NCBI GenBank assembly: GCA_016710065.1
Contig: JADJLP010000001.1
Span: 806,001 to 870,000 of the forward strand
Direction: 5' to 3'
DNA from: Candidatus Ideonella esbjergensis
Lineage (GTDB): Bacteria > Pseudomonadota > Gammaproteobacteria > Burkholderiales > Burkholderiaceae_C
DNA length: 64,000 nt
A program made the translations under genes and the position numbers. Below are positions 30,401-37,704 of the stretch, piece after piece. The notes beneath the pieces are model-generated. The model was not told the DNA's origin. It did no database searches and worked only from the letters and a program-made list of their open reading frames with translations. The number at the start of each line of letters is the position of its first letter. The stretch's first letter is position 1.

Positions 30401-31136
30401 TCACTGCGGCCCAGATGAACCAGTGCAGCAGTGCGAACTGGCGAAACTCGCGGTCGCGCCGCTGCGGCAGTGCCCAGTAGGCGCAGGCCAGCGTGCCGCT
30501 GAGCAGCAGCATCATGGGCACCCACAGCAGCCACAGCGTGGGCAGGGCATTGGGCAGGTGCGAGAGCAGCACGCTCACCCATTCGCCCCCGGTGCGCACC
30601 AGGGGCCGCCATTCGGTGTCCAGCCAGGCCCAGAGCCCCAGGTTGACGGTAGCCAGCAGCGTGCCCACCGCCATGGCCACCACGGCCAGCTCGATGTGCA
30701 GGGCCAGCAGGCTGCGCACCATGGTGGCCACGGCCACGAAGACATCGCGCGCACCCCGCGCGAACAGGTAGTGACCGTTGGCACGCAGCCACCAGGCGAA
30801 CCAGCGGTTGTCGGCGTCGGCAATGGCCGTTTGCACCTGGCTGGCGGTGGCGGCCGAGCTGGACTGGTCGAACAGCCGGCCCAGCAGCGCGCCGATGAAG
30901 CCGCCGCCCGAGACGGTGGACAGCAGATCGAAGCGCAGCAGCGCGCGCTGTCGGGCCAGGGCCACCAACAGGCCAAAGCAGAAGGTGGCGCTGCGCACAC
31001 CGCCGCCCGAGAGCGCCAGGCCCCACATTTGCGGCTGCGGGCCGGGCTGCAACGGTGGTTCACCCAGCAGCGCACGCCGCTGTTGAACCGCGTTGGTGAC
31101 GGGGTTGCTCTGCGTCTCTGGCGTGGGCATGGCCAT
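27483..31136 (-). CDS. Patatin-like phospholipase with many membrane segments
   Basis: A 1217-residue protein that combines a split patatin catalytic core with a membrane region. The oxyanion motif SGGGVRS is at residues 43-49. The nucleophile is Ser76 in LSTVSGGGF, where Thr replaces the first Gly of GxSxG. The catalytic aspartate is Asp651 in LTDGGHFENTAAYALL. Between nucleophile and aspartate are several hydrophobic helices (for example IELAVVAMAVGTLLATVNLG), so the active site is presumably held at the membrane. The C-terminus holds a long Ala/Gly/Ser low-complexity linker (about residues 1065-1125) and a small final domain. Lipid acyl hydrolase activity is inferred from the motifs; substrate unknown. 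Confidence 0.85.
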   Translation of the reverse strand: MAMPTPETQSNPVTNAVQQRRALLGEPPLQPGPQPQMWGLALSGGGVRSATFCFGLLVALARQRALLRFDLLSTVSGGGFIGALLGRLFDQSSSAATASQVQTAIADADNRWFAWWLRANGHYLFARGARDVFVAVATMVRSLLALHIELAVVAMAVGTLLATVNLGLWAWLDTEWRPLVRTGGEWVSVLLSHLPNALPTLWLLWVPMMLLLSGTLACAYWALPQRRDREFRQFALLHWFIWAAVMGCLVLQPTWLADLGGLSPQMRVGAMLMSLCWMLGIPWGWWQLRCNDDQSRVRSLVTTQLSAVVMVSVAVALLGVVDRLAWFIAFDHPVSLELGAALLALAAVLRTVLAQLGASSGAAPAWLGNKLLTLAHWTGLLVTLLLTACWVSVLYAVVFGALFEPPLQPLQNTPALQFGRAALRLGLIAAGVYGFLTATGRQVEFANLSSLHRYYRDRLVRGWLGAANPARFDAVASTLDARPPEPASGYHVSDVATVVAGDDVDLVDYSPHTGGGPLHLINVCLNQTVASRARAFNRDRKGQSLTVMPGAQMRLAEQPWQPMPADNALTLGAWTAISGAAFAPGLGTLTRSGISALAMFAGVRLGYWWQPYAPGSGGRRGLSLFAKSAMLVGEMLGRFRGDTGSAWYLTDGGHFENTAAYALLRERCRLIVLADCGADPLYRFEDLENLVRKARVDLGAEIQFLKPDSANPPAPYDGFGSLSDLASPHSDACLALAEIRYAGGATGHLVLVKPNLSSGLPVDLLNFKASNPAFPQQTTADQSYDEAQWESHFVLGREIGQWLTNELLQNLADDKHPPFVPDDGKPLQGSDQGASKDSHAARLPVRLGVSAVSASIGLGTAATLGVTVWQGIDSIRSASRQGTDADDKALKELTDLWGKMAVSGTPAAVADAASAPPLPSAAQRAATAGPLAGSLLRIGDTLCPNGFARWFAPGTTAQHVLDDARYACQDLQTAGPGVAPAACVQLLRINNPEHCLYRPPEVVRGADQRPPCLPHYWGRDYRLRPSANVVGNCPKPADTAQAQASAAASAPAATGSAASSAGLGGLGGVLTGAGAGAAGGSATGVAGAVSSASSPASTASLEGCLTNTVYLQVYGTSRTNDEVDLRVAFARLDKRLDPTEDMNASAAFQHRPPPTPVRVDTVRWQGPAGKACALTLAHWLTQRPTNSRQQPPKPAVAEALAKQYQGDAKVVEVWLAP

Positions 31137-31258
31137 GGTGCGCTCGCGGGCTGTGCCGGCCCCATGCCAGCGTCAGTGCAAGGTAGCAGGCCCCTGTGCG
31201 CAAGCCATCCCCAAGTTGACGGTTTCAGCCCCCAGGTTGCCGGCGGGGCCGACCTTGC

Positions 31259-31702
31259 TCAGCGCCAGCCGAAGTGCGCTCGGATCAGCTGCGCCGAGCT
31301 GTTGATCGGCTGGTGCAGCACGTTGGGGAAGCGAGCCAGCCCAGGCTGCTTCAGCGCCAGCGGGTGGGCGCCCACGGCCGCCACCTTGGCGATCTTCCAG
31401 CCGGCGGCCTGAAAGGCTTCGATGTAGCCCTGCGCATCGGGGTAGTGCTTGGCATCGAGCGGGTTGGCCTCGGGCCACAGCACCAGGGCCACGGCGTTGC
31501 AGCGTGTGGCGGTCACCTCGGCGATGAACTCGGCCGGCTCGGTGCGCGAGGCCTGCAGTGCCGCCACCCGGGCATACAGCTTGACGCTGCCGCCGCGCAG
31601 CAACTCGATGTCGCGCACGCTGCGGTTGAAGCAACCGGTGAGGCAGCGCAGCAGCGTGGATTTGCGGGTGTGGGCCCCGCCGATCAACAAGTAGGCATCC
31701 AT
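31259..31702 (-). CDS. Small P-loop-like protein of unknown function
   Basis: A 147-residue protein starting MDAYLLIGGAHTRKSTLLRC. The N-terminus looks like a nucleotide-binding strand and P-loop, but the usual GxxxxGK[ST] reads GGAHTRKST, with Arg where Gly is expected. Hydrophobic strands AVALVLWPEAN and WKIAKVAAVGAHPLAL fit a compact alpha/beta fold. I do not recognise the family. It lies upstream of the patatin gene on the same strand (122-bp gap) and may be cotranscribed. Confidence 0.6.
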   Translation of the reverse strand: MDAYLLIGGAHTRKSTLLRCLTGCFNRSVRDIELLRGGSVKLYARVAALQASRTEPAEFIAEVTATRCNAVALVLWPEANPLDAKHYPDAQGYIEAFQAAGWKIAKVAAVGAHPLALKQPGLARFPNVLHQPINSSAQLIRAHFGWR

Positions 31703-31754
31703 GGGGTGTGATGTTGAGGCATGGCCCAGGCAGCATGCATGATCTGAACCAGGG

Positions 31755-32312
31755 TCAGGCCGAAGGCAGCAGCGCGTGGATCTTCTGCACCGTGGCCCAG
31801 TTGCGGGTGGTGCTGCGTTCACCCAGCCGCTTGGCGGTGGCCTTGGCCAACGGGCTGTCGATGATGCCGGCTGGGCACCACAGCGAGGCGGCGTGGGGTG
31901 TGAGCGCCAGGCGTTCCGTGCCCCAATCCTGGCTTGCCAATGGCGCCAGCTCAGCGAGCGCGGCGTCGTCCTGGGTGAAGGTGAGCATCAGGCGCGAATC
32001 GTCGTCGGCCAGGTGCGGCAGGGGGTGAGCCGCCTGCGTGGCGGCGATGGCACTGGCCGGCTTGACGATCACTGGCACGGCAAAGCCCAGGCGCTCGGCC
32101 AGCAGCGTCTGGATTCGGGCGGCGTGGGTGGCCGGCGCAGTGCGCCCCTTGGTGGCAAACACGGCATTGCCGCTGTTCAGCAAGGTCTGCACGTTGGCAA
32201 GGCCCAACTCGCCCAGCCACACCCGCAAGTCGGCCATGGCCACCCGTTTGGCCGTGCCCACGTTGATGCCACGCAACAGCGCCACGTGGGTGGGGGCTGG
32301 TGCGGGTGTCAT
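31755..32312 (-). CDS. DUF1697 family protein
   Basis: A 185-residue protein of the DUF1697 family, recognised by the opening HVALLRGINVGTAKRVAMADLR, followed by LGLANVQTLLNSGNAVFATKG and the C-terminal ATAKRLGERSTTRNWATVQKI. The biochemical role is unknown. ATG 32312 overlaps the 8-oxoguanine deaminase stop by 4 bp, so the two are translationally coupled. Confidence 0.88.
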   Translation of the reverse strand: MTPAPAPTHVALLRGINVGTAKRVAMADLRVWLGELGLANVQTLLNSGNAVFATKGRTAPATHAARIQTLLAERLGFAVPVIVKPASAIAATQAAHPLPHLADDDSRLMLTFTQDDAALAELAPLASQDWGTERLALTPHAASLWCPAGIIDSPLAKATAKRLGERSTTRNWATVQKIHALLPSA

Positions 32313-33703
32313 CGTGCTGCGTTGGCCAGTTGCACCGCCAGACGGTTGTGTCGCTCCACCAGCGGCCCCAGGTCCACCGTGGTGAGCTGGCCTCCGCGCA
32401 CCACCACACGTCCGTTCACCACGGTGTAGGCGGTGGTGGCCGACGCGCACATCAACAGCGCTCCCACCGGGTCGTGCACCGCGCCGCCGGCAAAGCCCAG
32501 GCTGCGGGTGTCGAAGATCGCCAGGTCGGCCGCCATGCCCACGCTGAGGTGGCCGATGTCGTCGCGGCCCAGCACGCGGGCACCGCCGCGCGTGGCCACG
32601 TCCAGCATGTGGCGGGCGGTCATCTCGCGCGGGCCGTGGTCGCAACCGAAGTGCTCGAGCGCGCGGCCGACACGCGCCAGCAGCATGGCCTGCCGGGCCT
32701 CGTTCAGCATGTGCGCGGCATCGTTGCTGGCGCTGCCATCCACCCCCAGGCCCACGGGCACGCCGGCATCCAGCATCTTGCGGATGGGGGCGATGCCCGA
32801 GGCCAGGCGCATGTTGCTGCAGGGGCAGTGCGCCACGCCGGTGCCGGTGGCGGCGAAGCGGGCGATGCCGGGGGCGTCGAGCTTGACGCAGTGGGCGTGC
32901 CACACGTCGTCACCCACCCAGCCCAGGCTCTCGGCGTATTCGGCCGGCGTCATGCCGAACTTTTCGCGGCTGTAGGCCACGTCGTGGTCGTTCTCGGCCA
33001 GGTGGGTGTGCATGCGGGTGCGCAGGGCACGCGCCAGGTTGGCCGATTCGCGCATCAGGTCGCGGCTCACGCTGAAGGGCGAGCAGGGCGCAGCGACCAC
33101 GCGCAGCATGGCGTAGCGGCCTTCATCGTGGTGGGTCTCGATCAGGCGCTGCGTGTCCTTCAGGATCGCGTCCTCGCGCTCCACCAGGCGGTCGGGTGGC
33201 AGGCCGCCAGCGCTCTCGCCAACGCTCATGCTGCCGCGCGCGGCGTGAAAACGCATGCCGATCTGGCGCGCGGCCTCGATGCCGTCGTCCAGCCGCACGC
33301 CGTTGGGGTAGATGTAGAGGTGGTCGGAGCTGGTGGTGCAGCCCGAGAGCAGCAACTCGGCCATCGCCACCTGGGTGGAGACATGGATCATTTCGGGTGT
33401 GAGTCCGCCCCAGATCGGGTACAGCGTCTTGAGCCAGCCGAACAGCTCGGCGTTCTGCGCGGAGGGAAGCGCTCGGGTGAGCGACTGGTACATGTGGTGG
33501 TGGGTGTTGACCAGGCCGGGGATCACGACGTGGCCGGCGGCGTTGATGACTTCGTCGGCTTCGGCTGGCAGGTCGGCCATCGCGCCGATGGCTTCGATCA
33601 CACCGCCACGGATGTAGAGGCTGGCATGCGCAAGCTCGCGGCGCTGCTCGTCCTGGGTGGCGATGACGTCGGCGTTGCGGATCAACAGGGTCTTGGCGGT
33701 CAT
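32309..33703 (-). CDS. 8-oxoguanine deaminase (amidohydrolase family)
   Basis: A 464-residue amidohydrolase. The metal-binding HxH is in PGLVNTHHHMYQSLTRALP (His68/His70); further ligands lie in MHTHLAEN, HAHCVKLD and LGVDGSASND. The sequence follows the PA0142-type 8-oxoguanine deaminases, converting 8-oxoguanine to urate. Related ATZ/TRZ hydrolases are possible alternatives. It is divergent from hyi with only 45 bp between the two starts, so they share a promoter region, and it sits in a purine-catabolism neighbourhood. Confidence 0.85.
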   Translation of the reverse strand: MTAKTLLIRNADVIATQDEQRRELAHASLYIRGGVIEAIGAMADLPAEADEVINAAGHVVIPGLVNTHHHMYQSLTRALPSAQNAELFGWLKTLYPIWGGLTPEMIHVSTQVAMAELLLSGCTTSSDHLYIYPNGVRLDDGIEAARQIGMRFHAARGSMSVGESAGGLPPDRLVEREDAILKDTQRLIETHHDEGRYAMLRVVAAPCSPFSVSRDLMRESANLARALRTRMHTHLAENDHDVAYSREKFGMTPAEYAESLGWVGDDVWHAHCVKLDAPGIARFAATGTGVAHCPCSNMRLASGIAPIRKMLDAGVPVGLGVDGSASNDAAHMLNEARQAMLLARVGRALEHFGCDHGPREMTARHMLDVATRGGARVLGRDDIGHLSVGMAADLAIFDTRSLGFAGGAVHDPVGALLMCASATTAYTVVNGRVVVRGGQLTTVDLGPLVERHNRLAVQLANAAR

Positions 33704-33748
33704 GCGGTGCTGCTATCGTTTCGCTTGCGCCACAGTGTTGCACGAGCC

Positions 33749-34540
33749 ATGCCGCGATTCACCGCCAACCTCTCCCTGCTGTTCGCCGACGTGCCCTTTC
33801 TCGATCGCTTCGAGCGCGCGGCGCGGGCGGGTTTCGAGTTCGTGGAGTTCCAGTTCCCGTATGCCTGGCCGGCCGGGGAGATTCGCGCCCGTCTGGACGC
33901 CCATGGCCTGCGGGCGGTACTGCACAACCTGCCGGCTGGCGACTGGGCGGCCGGTGACCGCGGTCTGGGTTGCCACCCCGCTCGTGTAGACGAGTTTCGC
34001 GCCGGCATCCCCCTGGCCATCGGCTACGCCCGTGCGCTGGGTGTGCAGCAACTCAACCTGCTGGCTGGCAAGGCGCCCGCAGGCGCCTCTGAGGCCGATC
34101 TGCGGCAAACCTTCGTGGCCAATGTGCGGCATGCCGCAGCAGCCCTGGCGACAGAGGGTCTGTACCTGCTTATCGAACCCATCAACAGTTTCGACATTCC
34201 GGGCTTCTGGCTGAACCGCAGCGACCAGGCCATCAACCTGCTGGACGAGGCTGGCACCGCGAACGCCTGTCTTCAGTACGACATCTACCACCTGCAGCGC
34301 ATGGAGGGCGAGGTCGCGGGCACACTGCAGCGGCTGCTGCCGCGCATCGGGCACATCCAGTTTGCCGACAACCCGGGTCGCCATGAACCGGGCACGGGGG
34401 AGTTGAACTTCGATTTCCTGTTCGCCCACCTGGACGCTATTGGCTACGCCGGTTTCGTGGGGGCCGAGTACCTGCCGATGGGCCGAACCGAGGACGGCCT
34501 GGGCTGGTGGCAGCGCTGGGGGCCTGGCCCGGCGGATTGA
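33749..34540 (+). CDS. hyi: Hydroxypyruvate isomerase
   Basis: A 263-residue TIM-barrel isomerase that interconverts hydroxypyruvate and tartronate semialdehyde in the glyoxylate branch used after allantoin breakdown. Typical blocks are MPRFTANLSLLFADVPFLDRF, EFQFPYAWPAGEI, LHNLPAGDWAAGDRGL, LIEPINSFDIPGFWLN, YDIYHLQRMEGE and IQFADNPGRHEPGTGELN (metal-ligand region). The length is usual for Hyi. ATG 33749 fits the conserved N-terminus. No glyoxylate carboligase gene is in the window. Confidence 0.92.
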   Translation: MPRFTANLSLLFADVPFLDRFERAARAGFEFVEFQFPYAWPAGEIRARLDAHGLRAVLHNLPAGDWAAGDRGLGCHPARVDEFRAGIPLAIGYARALGVQQLNLLAGKAPAGASEADLRQTFVANVRHAAAALATEGLYLLIEPINSFDIPGFWLNRSDQAINLLDEAGTANACLQYDIYHLQRMEGEVAGTLQRLLPRIGHIQFADNPGRHEPGTGELNFDFLFAHLDAIGYAGFVGAEYLPMGRTEDGLGWWQRWGPGPAD

Positions 34541-34698
34541 AGGGTGAAGGCCTTGCTTATCGTCACATCCCTGTCACAGGCCCTGCCGATAATTCAATCA
34601 CTGCAGCAACAACAACCGACCGCACCAATGGGCGGCAGCCGGAACCCGTCACCGGTGTTGCAGAAACCCGCCAAGCTGAAGCGAAGCGGTCGCACAAA

Positions 34699-34780
34699 GG
34701 GCCACGAAAGTGGCCCTTTTGTCGTTCTTGCGGGGCCACGAAAGTGGCCCTTTTGTCGTCCAGGGCCACTAAGGTGGCCC
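34699..34780. terminator. Triple tandem bidirectional terminator array
   Basis: Three successive hairpins share the stem GGGCCAC/GTGGCCC: 34699-34716 (loop GAAA), 34733-34750 (loop GAAA) and 34763-34780 (loop TAAG). The first two are followed by TTTTGTCGT on the plus strand. On the minus strand the first hairpin is followed by TTTG, and A/T-rich spacers separate the others. The array sits between convergent hyi (+) and infA (-), serving both. The copies are near identical, so they arose by tandem duplication. Confidence 0.85.
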
Positions 34781-34822
34781 TCTGTCATTTCTGTTGGCCA
34801 GCGCGTGCCAGCCAAATGGGTG

Positions 34823-35065
34823 TCAGGCCGTCGGACGGCGGCTGTTGCCCAAGTGACGGAAGGTGATGCGGCCCTTGCTCAGGTCGTAGGGCGAGAGCTC
34901 CAGCGACACCGGGTCACCCGCAAGGATGCGGATGTGGTGCTTGCGCATCTTGCCCGAGGTGTAGGCCACGAGTTGGTGGCCGTTGTCCAGCAGCACGCGG
35001 AAACGCGAGTCGGGCAGCACTTCTTGCACCACGCCGTGCATTTCAATCAGTTCTTCCTTGGCCAT
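34823..35065 (-). CDS. infA: Translation initiation factor IF-1 (stand-alone copy near cspA)
   Basis: An 80-residue OB-fold IF-1, which binds the ribosomal A site with IF-2 and IF-3. The conserved core is intact: MAKEELIEMHGVVQEVLPD, NGHQLVAYTSGKMRKHHIRI and LSPYDLSKGRITFRH. It is a few residues longer at the C-terminus (LGNSRRPTA) than the E. coli protein. It lies 2 bp after a small hypothetical gene and behind cspA on the same strand; pairing with a cold-shock gene suggests a low-temperature copy, with the ribosomal-operon copy elsewhere (inferred). Confidence 0.95.
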   Translation of the reverse strand: MAKEELIEMHGVVQEVLPDSRFRVLLDNGHQLVAYTSGKMRKHHIRILAGDPVSLELSPYDLSKGRITFRHLGNSRRPTA

Positions 35066-35067
35066 GG

Positions 35068-35382
35068 TCAGTTTCCTTGGCCTTGCAGGCCGGTTTGCAT
35101 GTATTGGGCCGGATCGCGCAGCCAGGCCAGACCTTGTTCGGTGGCATAGCGCAGTGCACCGGGCGCGTCATTGAAGACGGGCAGCAGACGCAGGACGCGA
35201 TCATGGGTGCTGCGGCCTTGGCCGGAGCGTATGGAGACCGACGCCGTGTAGCGGTCAGGCCCAAGGTGTCGGGCGAGCGGCGAAACCAGGTACTTGCCGA
35301 CCTGGATGGAATTCGATGTATCGATGAAAGTCTTTCTGATTGCGGCGAGCCTCAGTGGCCCGCTGCAATGGGGCGGAGCCAC
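35068..35382 (-). CDS. Conserved small protein between cspA and infA
   Basis: A protein of up to 104 residues with core RKTFIDTSNSIQVGKYLVSPLAR and ASVSIRSGQGRSTHDRVLRLLP, ending shortly after AQYMQTGLQG. I recall similar unnamed proteins beside cold-shock genes in Burkholderiales, but no function. The only standard start upstream of the conserved core is GTG 35382, which lies inside an intercistronic hairpin (35347-35391); a non-standard ATC codon just before RKTF is conceivable. It is spaced 2 bp from infA, so the two are coupled. Confidence 0.65.
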   Translation of the reverse strand: MAPPHCSGPLRLAAIRKTFIDTSNSIQVGKYLVSPLARHLGPDRYTASVSIRSGQGRSTHDRVLRLLPVFNDAPGALRYATEQGLAWLRDPAQYMQTGLQGQGN

Positions 35383-35391
35383 TGAAGGCTC
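35347..35391. promoter_or_regulatory. Intercistronic hairpin covering the start of the cspA-infA middle gene
   Basis: GAGCCTCAGTGGC (35347-35359) pairs with GCCACTGAAGGCTC (35378-35391) with one bulged base and an 18-base loop. It begins 9 bp after the cspA stop and contains the GTG start of the downstream gene. No T-tract follows on either strand, so it is more likely an RNA processing, stabilising or translation-controlling structure than a terminator. Confidence 0.5.
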
Positions 35392-35399
35392 CGCGTGCG

Positions 35400-35615
35400 T
35401 CAGATGACGCGGATGTTCGAGGCTTGCAGGCCCTTTTGGCCCTGGGTCACTTCGAATTCGACGCGCTGGTTCTCGACCAGGGTCTTGAAACCCTCGGCCT
35501 TGATTTCGCGGAAGTGGGCGAACAGATCCTTGCTGCCGTCGTCCGGGGCGATGAAGCCGTAGCCCTTCGAATCGTTGAACCAGGTCACGCGGCCGGTCTG
35601 GGTGGGGTTGCTCAT
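35400..35615 (-). CDS. cspA: Cold-shock domain protein
   Basis: A 71-residue single cold-shock domain that binds single-stranded RNA and DNA. RNP1 is KGYGFI (residues 17-22) and RNP2 is DLFAHF (30-35, in place of the commoner VFVHF). The start MSNPTQTGRVTWFNDSKGYG is preceded by AGGAAT about 6 bases upstream. It heads the cspA-hypothetical-infA operon. The upstream 385 bp has no gene and is consistent with a long cold-shock leader. Confidence 0.93.
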   Translation of the reverse strand: MSNPTQTGRVTWFNDSKGYGFIAPDDGSKDLFAHFREIKAEGFKTLVENQRVEFEVTQGQKGLQASNIRVI

Positions 35616-36000
35616 GGGAAATTCCTTTTCAAACTCAGTGAATCAGTGAAGGGCGCTGCGCAGGGCAGCGCGGTGCAGGTCACACGCACAAGATCACCGA
35701 GGGGAATTTCGACCGAGGCCTATCGGGCAGGCCGACGGGAGACAGTAAAGACCTTCAGAACGACGGTCCGGAGCATGATTGACTCAAGCATTCTAACCGT
35801 TGTGGCGATCTGTGCCGGCCAGGGCCCATTTATGGGGCCTGTAGGGGTGTGTGCTGCGGGCCGGTTTGCGCCACGTCTACCGGGCGTTGCGGGCCCGTGC
35901 CAGGCGAAGGGGGCGCTTGATCTGGCGCAACACCGGGGGTGGCGGGCTGCATGACATTGCCCCTCAACATGCCAAGTAACCCCAGAGCGTGAGACCCCGC
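35616..36000. promoter_or_regulatory. cspA leader and divergent promoter region
   Basis: This 385-bp gene-free stretch separates divergent cspA (-) and the Crp-family gene (+). On the minus strand TAGAAT at 35795-35790 could be a -10 box, giving a leader of roughly 165 nt, close to the length known for E. coli cspA. I found no convincing -35. An imperfect hairpin centred near 35831 (GGCCC/GGGCC around ATTTAT) is the only other structure seen. Confidence 0.35.
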
Positions 36001-36807
36001 ATGGACCACCAAACCTACAGTCCCCACGAGAGCAGCTTGAGCCTTGAGCGGGCGCCGCTGACCCGGCTGCGGGCATCGGCGCGGATGATTGATCGGCCTG
36101 CGCCGAACTACAGCGCCGCATCGCTGCTGCCCGATGTGAAGCAATGGAGCGCCTTGTTTGGCGGCTCGCCGGCGTCGGCCGCCGAGGCCACGGCCTTGGG
36201 TGAAGTGGCGCGCGCCCGGCGGGTATCACCAGGGGCCTTGGTCTATCCACGCGGTGATCGGGCCCGCGCTCTGGTGCTGGTGCTGGACGGCGATGTGGCC
36301 CTGGGGGTGCGCAACAGCGACGGCACCTTCCACACTGAACGCCACATGCATGGCCCCGCTTGGCTGGACATCAGCGCTGGCTGGCTGGCTGAGGGTCATG
36401 CATTGGATGCCCGCGCGATGAGCGGCACCACGGTGGTGGATCTGCCCCGCGAGCCGCTGCAACAGGTGCTGGACCGCTACCCCGGCCTGGCCCGACGCTT
36501 GATCACGGCGCTGGCCCAAGAAGTGCGCGCATTGGCGGTGAACACCCACGATCTGATGCACAAGGACGCGCCGGCACGCCTGGCCGCCTGGCTGAACGAG
36601 CGCTGCGTGCCCAACCCGCAAATAGACAGCCAAGGCACTGTGCAGTTGCCCATGCGCAAGCGCGACATCGCTTCACAACTGGCCATCACGCCCGAAACCC
36701 TGTCACGTTTGATGCGCAGTTTTGCCAGCAAGGGCGTGATCAACGTGGCCGGCTACACCGTGCACGTGCTGGACATGGCCGCGCTTGGTCGGCTCTGCGC
36801 CGCCTGA
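36001..36807 (+). CDS. Crp/Fnr-family transcriptional regulator
   Basis: A 268-residue regulator with an N-terminal leader, a cyclic-nucleotide-binding-type beta-roll (about residues 65-160, e.g. SPGALVYPRGDRARALVLVLDGDVALGV) and a C-terminal Crp helix-turn-helix (MRKRDIASQLAITPETLSRLMRSFASKGVI). The Fnr iron-sulfur cysteines are absent from the N-terminus, and the cAMP phosphate-binding FGE...RSA motif is not obvious, so the ligand is unknown. ATG 36001 is chosen; an in-frame GTG four codons earlier is possible. It ends 6 bp from the convergent TauE-type gene. Confidence 0.87.
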   Translation: MDHQTYSPHESSLSLERAPLTRLRASARMIDRPAPNYSAASLLPDVKQWSALFGGSPASAAEATALGEVARARRVSPGALVYPRGDRARALVLVLDGDVALGVRNSDGTFHTERHMHGPAWLDISAGWLAEGHALDARAMSGTTVVDLPREPLQQVLDRYPGLARRLITALAQEVRALAVNTHDLMHKDAPARLAAWLNERCVPNPQIDSQGTVQLPMRKRDIASQLAITPETLSRLMRSFASKGVINVAGYTVHVLDMAALGRLCAA

Positions 36808-36813
36808 GTGAGT

Positions 36814-37602
36814 TCACATCGCCAGCATCTTCAGCGCCACCGCGCCCAGCACCACCGCAATGGCATAGCGAATGAAGGCTAGCGGTGCGCGTGTGCTGAT
36901 CAGCGAGCCCAGCAGCACCCCAGGGATGGAGCCCACCAGCAGGTTCACCAGCAGGCCGTAGTCCACATTGCCCAGGCTCAAATGGCCCAGGCCGGCGACC
37001 AGCGCCAGCGGTATGGCGTGCGCCAGGTCGGTGCCCACCAGCTTGGCGGGGTTCAGGCGCAAGGGGTAGAGGTAGACCAGCATCACCGTGCCCAGGGCAC
37101 CCGCGCCTATGGAAGTGAGGGTGACCAGCACACCCAGCAGCACCCCGCACAGCACGGTGAGCACGGGCTGTGCGTGCTTGAACTGCTCGGCGTGCTCCAC
37201 GCGCAGGTTGCGGCCTAGGCGGTGCATGGCATCCTTGAAGAAGATGCCCAGCGCGGTGATGATCAGCATCACCGCAACCATGTTGATGATCAGCCCATCC
37301 TTCACGCGGGCGGTGGACGATAGGCTCATCCACAGCAGCGTCAGCGCGGCGGCCGGTAGGCTGCCCCAGGCCAGGCGCTTCACCACCAGCCAGTCCACCG
37401 TCTTGGCCTGGTGGTGCACGGCGGTGCCGAACATCTTGGTAATGGAGGCGTAGAGCAGGTCGGTGCCCACGGCGGTTTGCGGGGCGATGCCAAAGATCAG
37501 CACGAGGATGGGCGTCATCAGCGAGCCGCCGCCCACGCCGGTCACACCCACCATCAGGCCCACGATCAGGCCTGCAAGGGCTGTCAATCCGTCGAGGTGC
37601 AT
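36814..37602 (-). CDS. TSUP/TauE-SafE family permease
   Basis: A 262-residue membrane protein with about eight helices. It opens MHLDGLTALAGLIVGLMVGVTGVGGGSLMTPILVL, the family's first half-repeat, and repeats the pattern near LCGVLLGVLVTLTSIGAGALGTVML. TauE/SafE members export sulfite, sulfoacetate or other small organic anions; the substrate here is not determinable. ATG 37602 fits the start of the first helix. It lies downstream of xdhC on the same strand with a 102-bp gap. Confidence 0.87.
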   Translation of the reverse strand: MHLDGLTALAGLIVGLMVGVTGVGGGSLMTPILVLIFGIAPQTAVGTDLLYASITKMFGTAVHHQAKTVDWLVVKRLAWGSLPAAALTLLWMSLSSTARVKDGLIINMVAVMLIITALGIFFKDAMHRLGRNLRVEHAEQFKHAQPVLTVLCGVLLGVLVTLTSIGAGALGTVMLVYLYPLRLNPAKLVGTDLAHAIPLALVAGLGHLSLGNVDYGLLVNLLVGSIPGVLLGSLISTRAPLAFIRYAIAVVLGAVALKMLAM

Positions 37603-37704
37603 TGGGCAATTCCTGGGGGCTATATGCGAAAAACGCGATTGTTGCATCGCGGCAAATGCTCAAAACCCTCAGAAGTGACGCCCGTCAAACACTTTTCGCT
37701 TGAG

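Noticed and set aside
34699..34780. Short direct repeats resembling a CRISPR array
   Set aside because: Units are hairpins with conserved T-tails, spacers are only 13-17 bp, there are just three copies and no cas genes.
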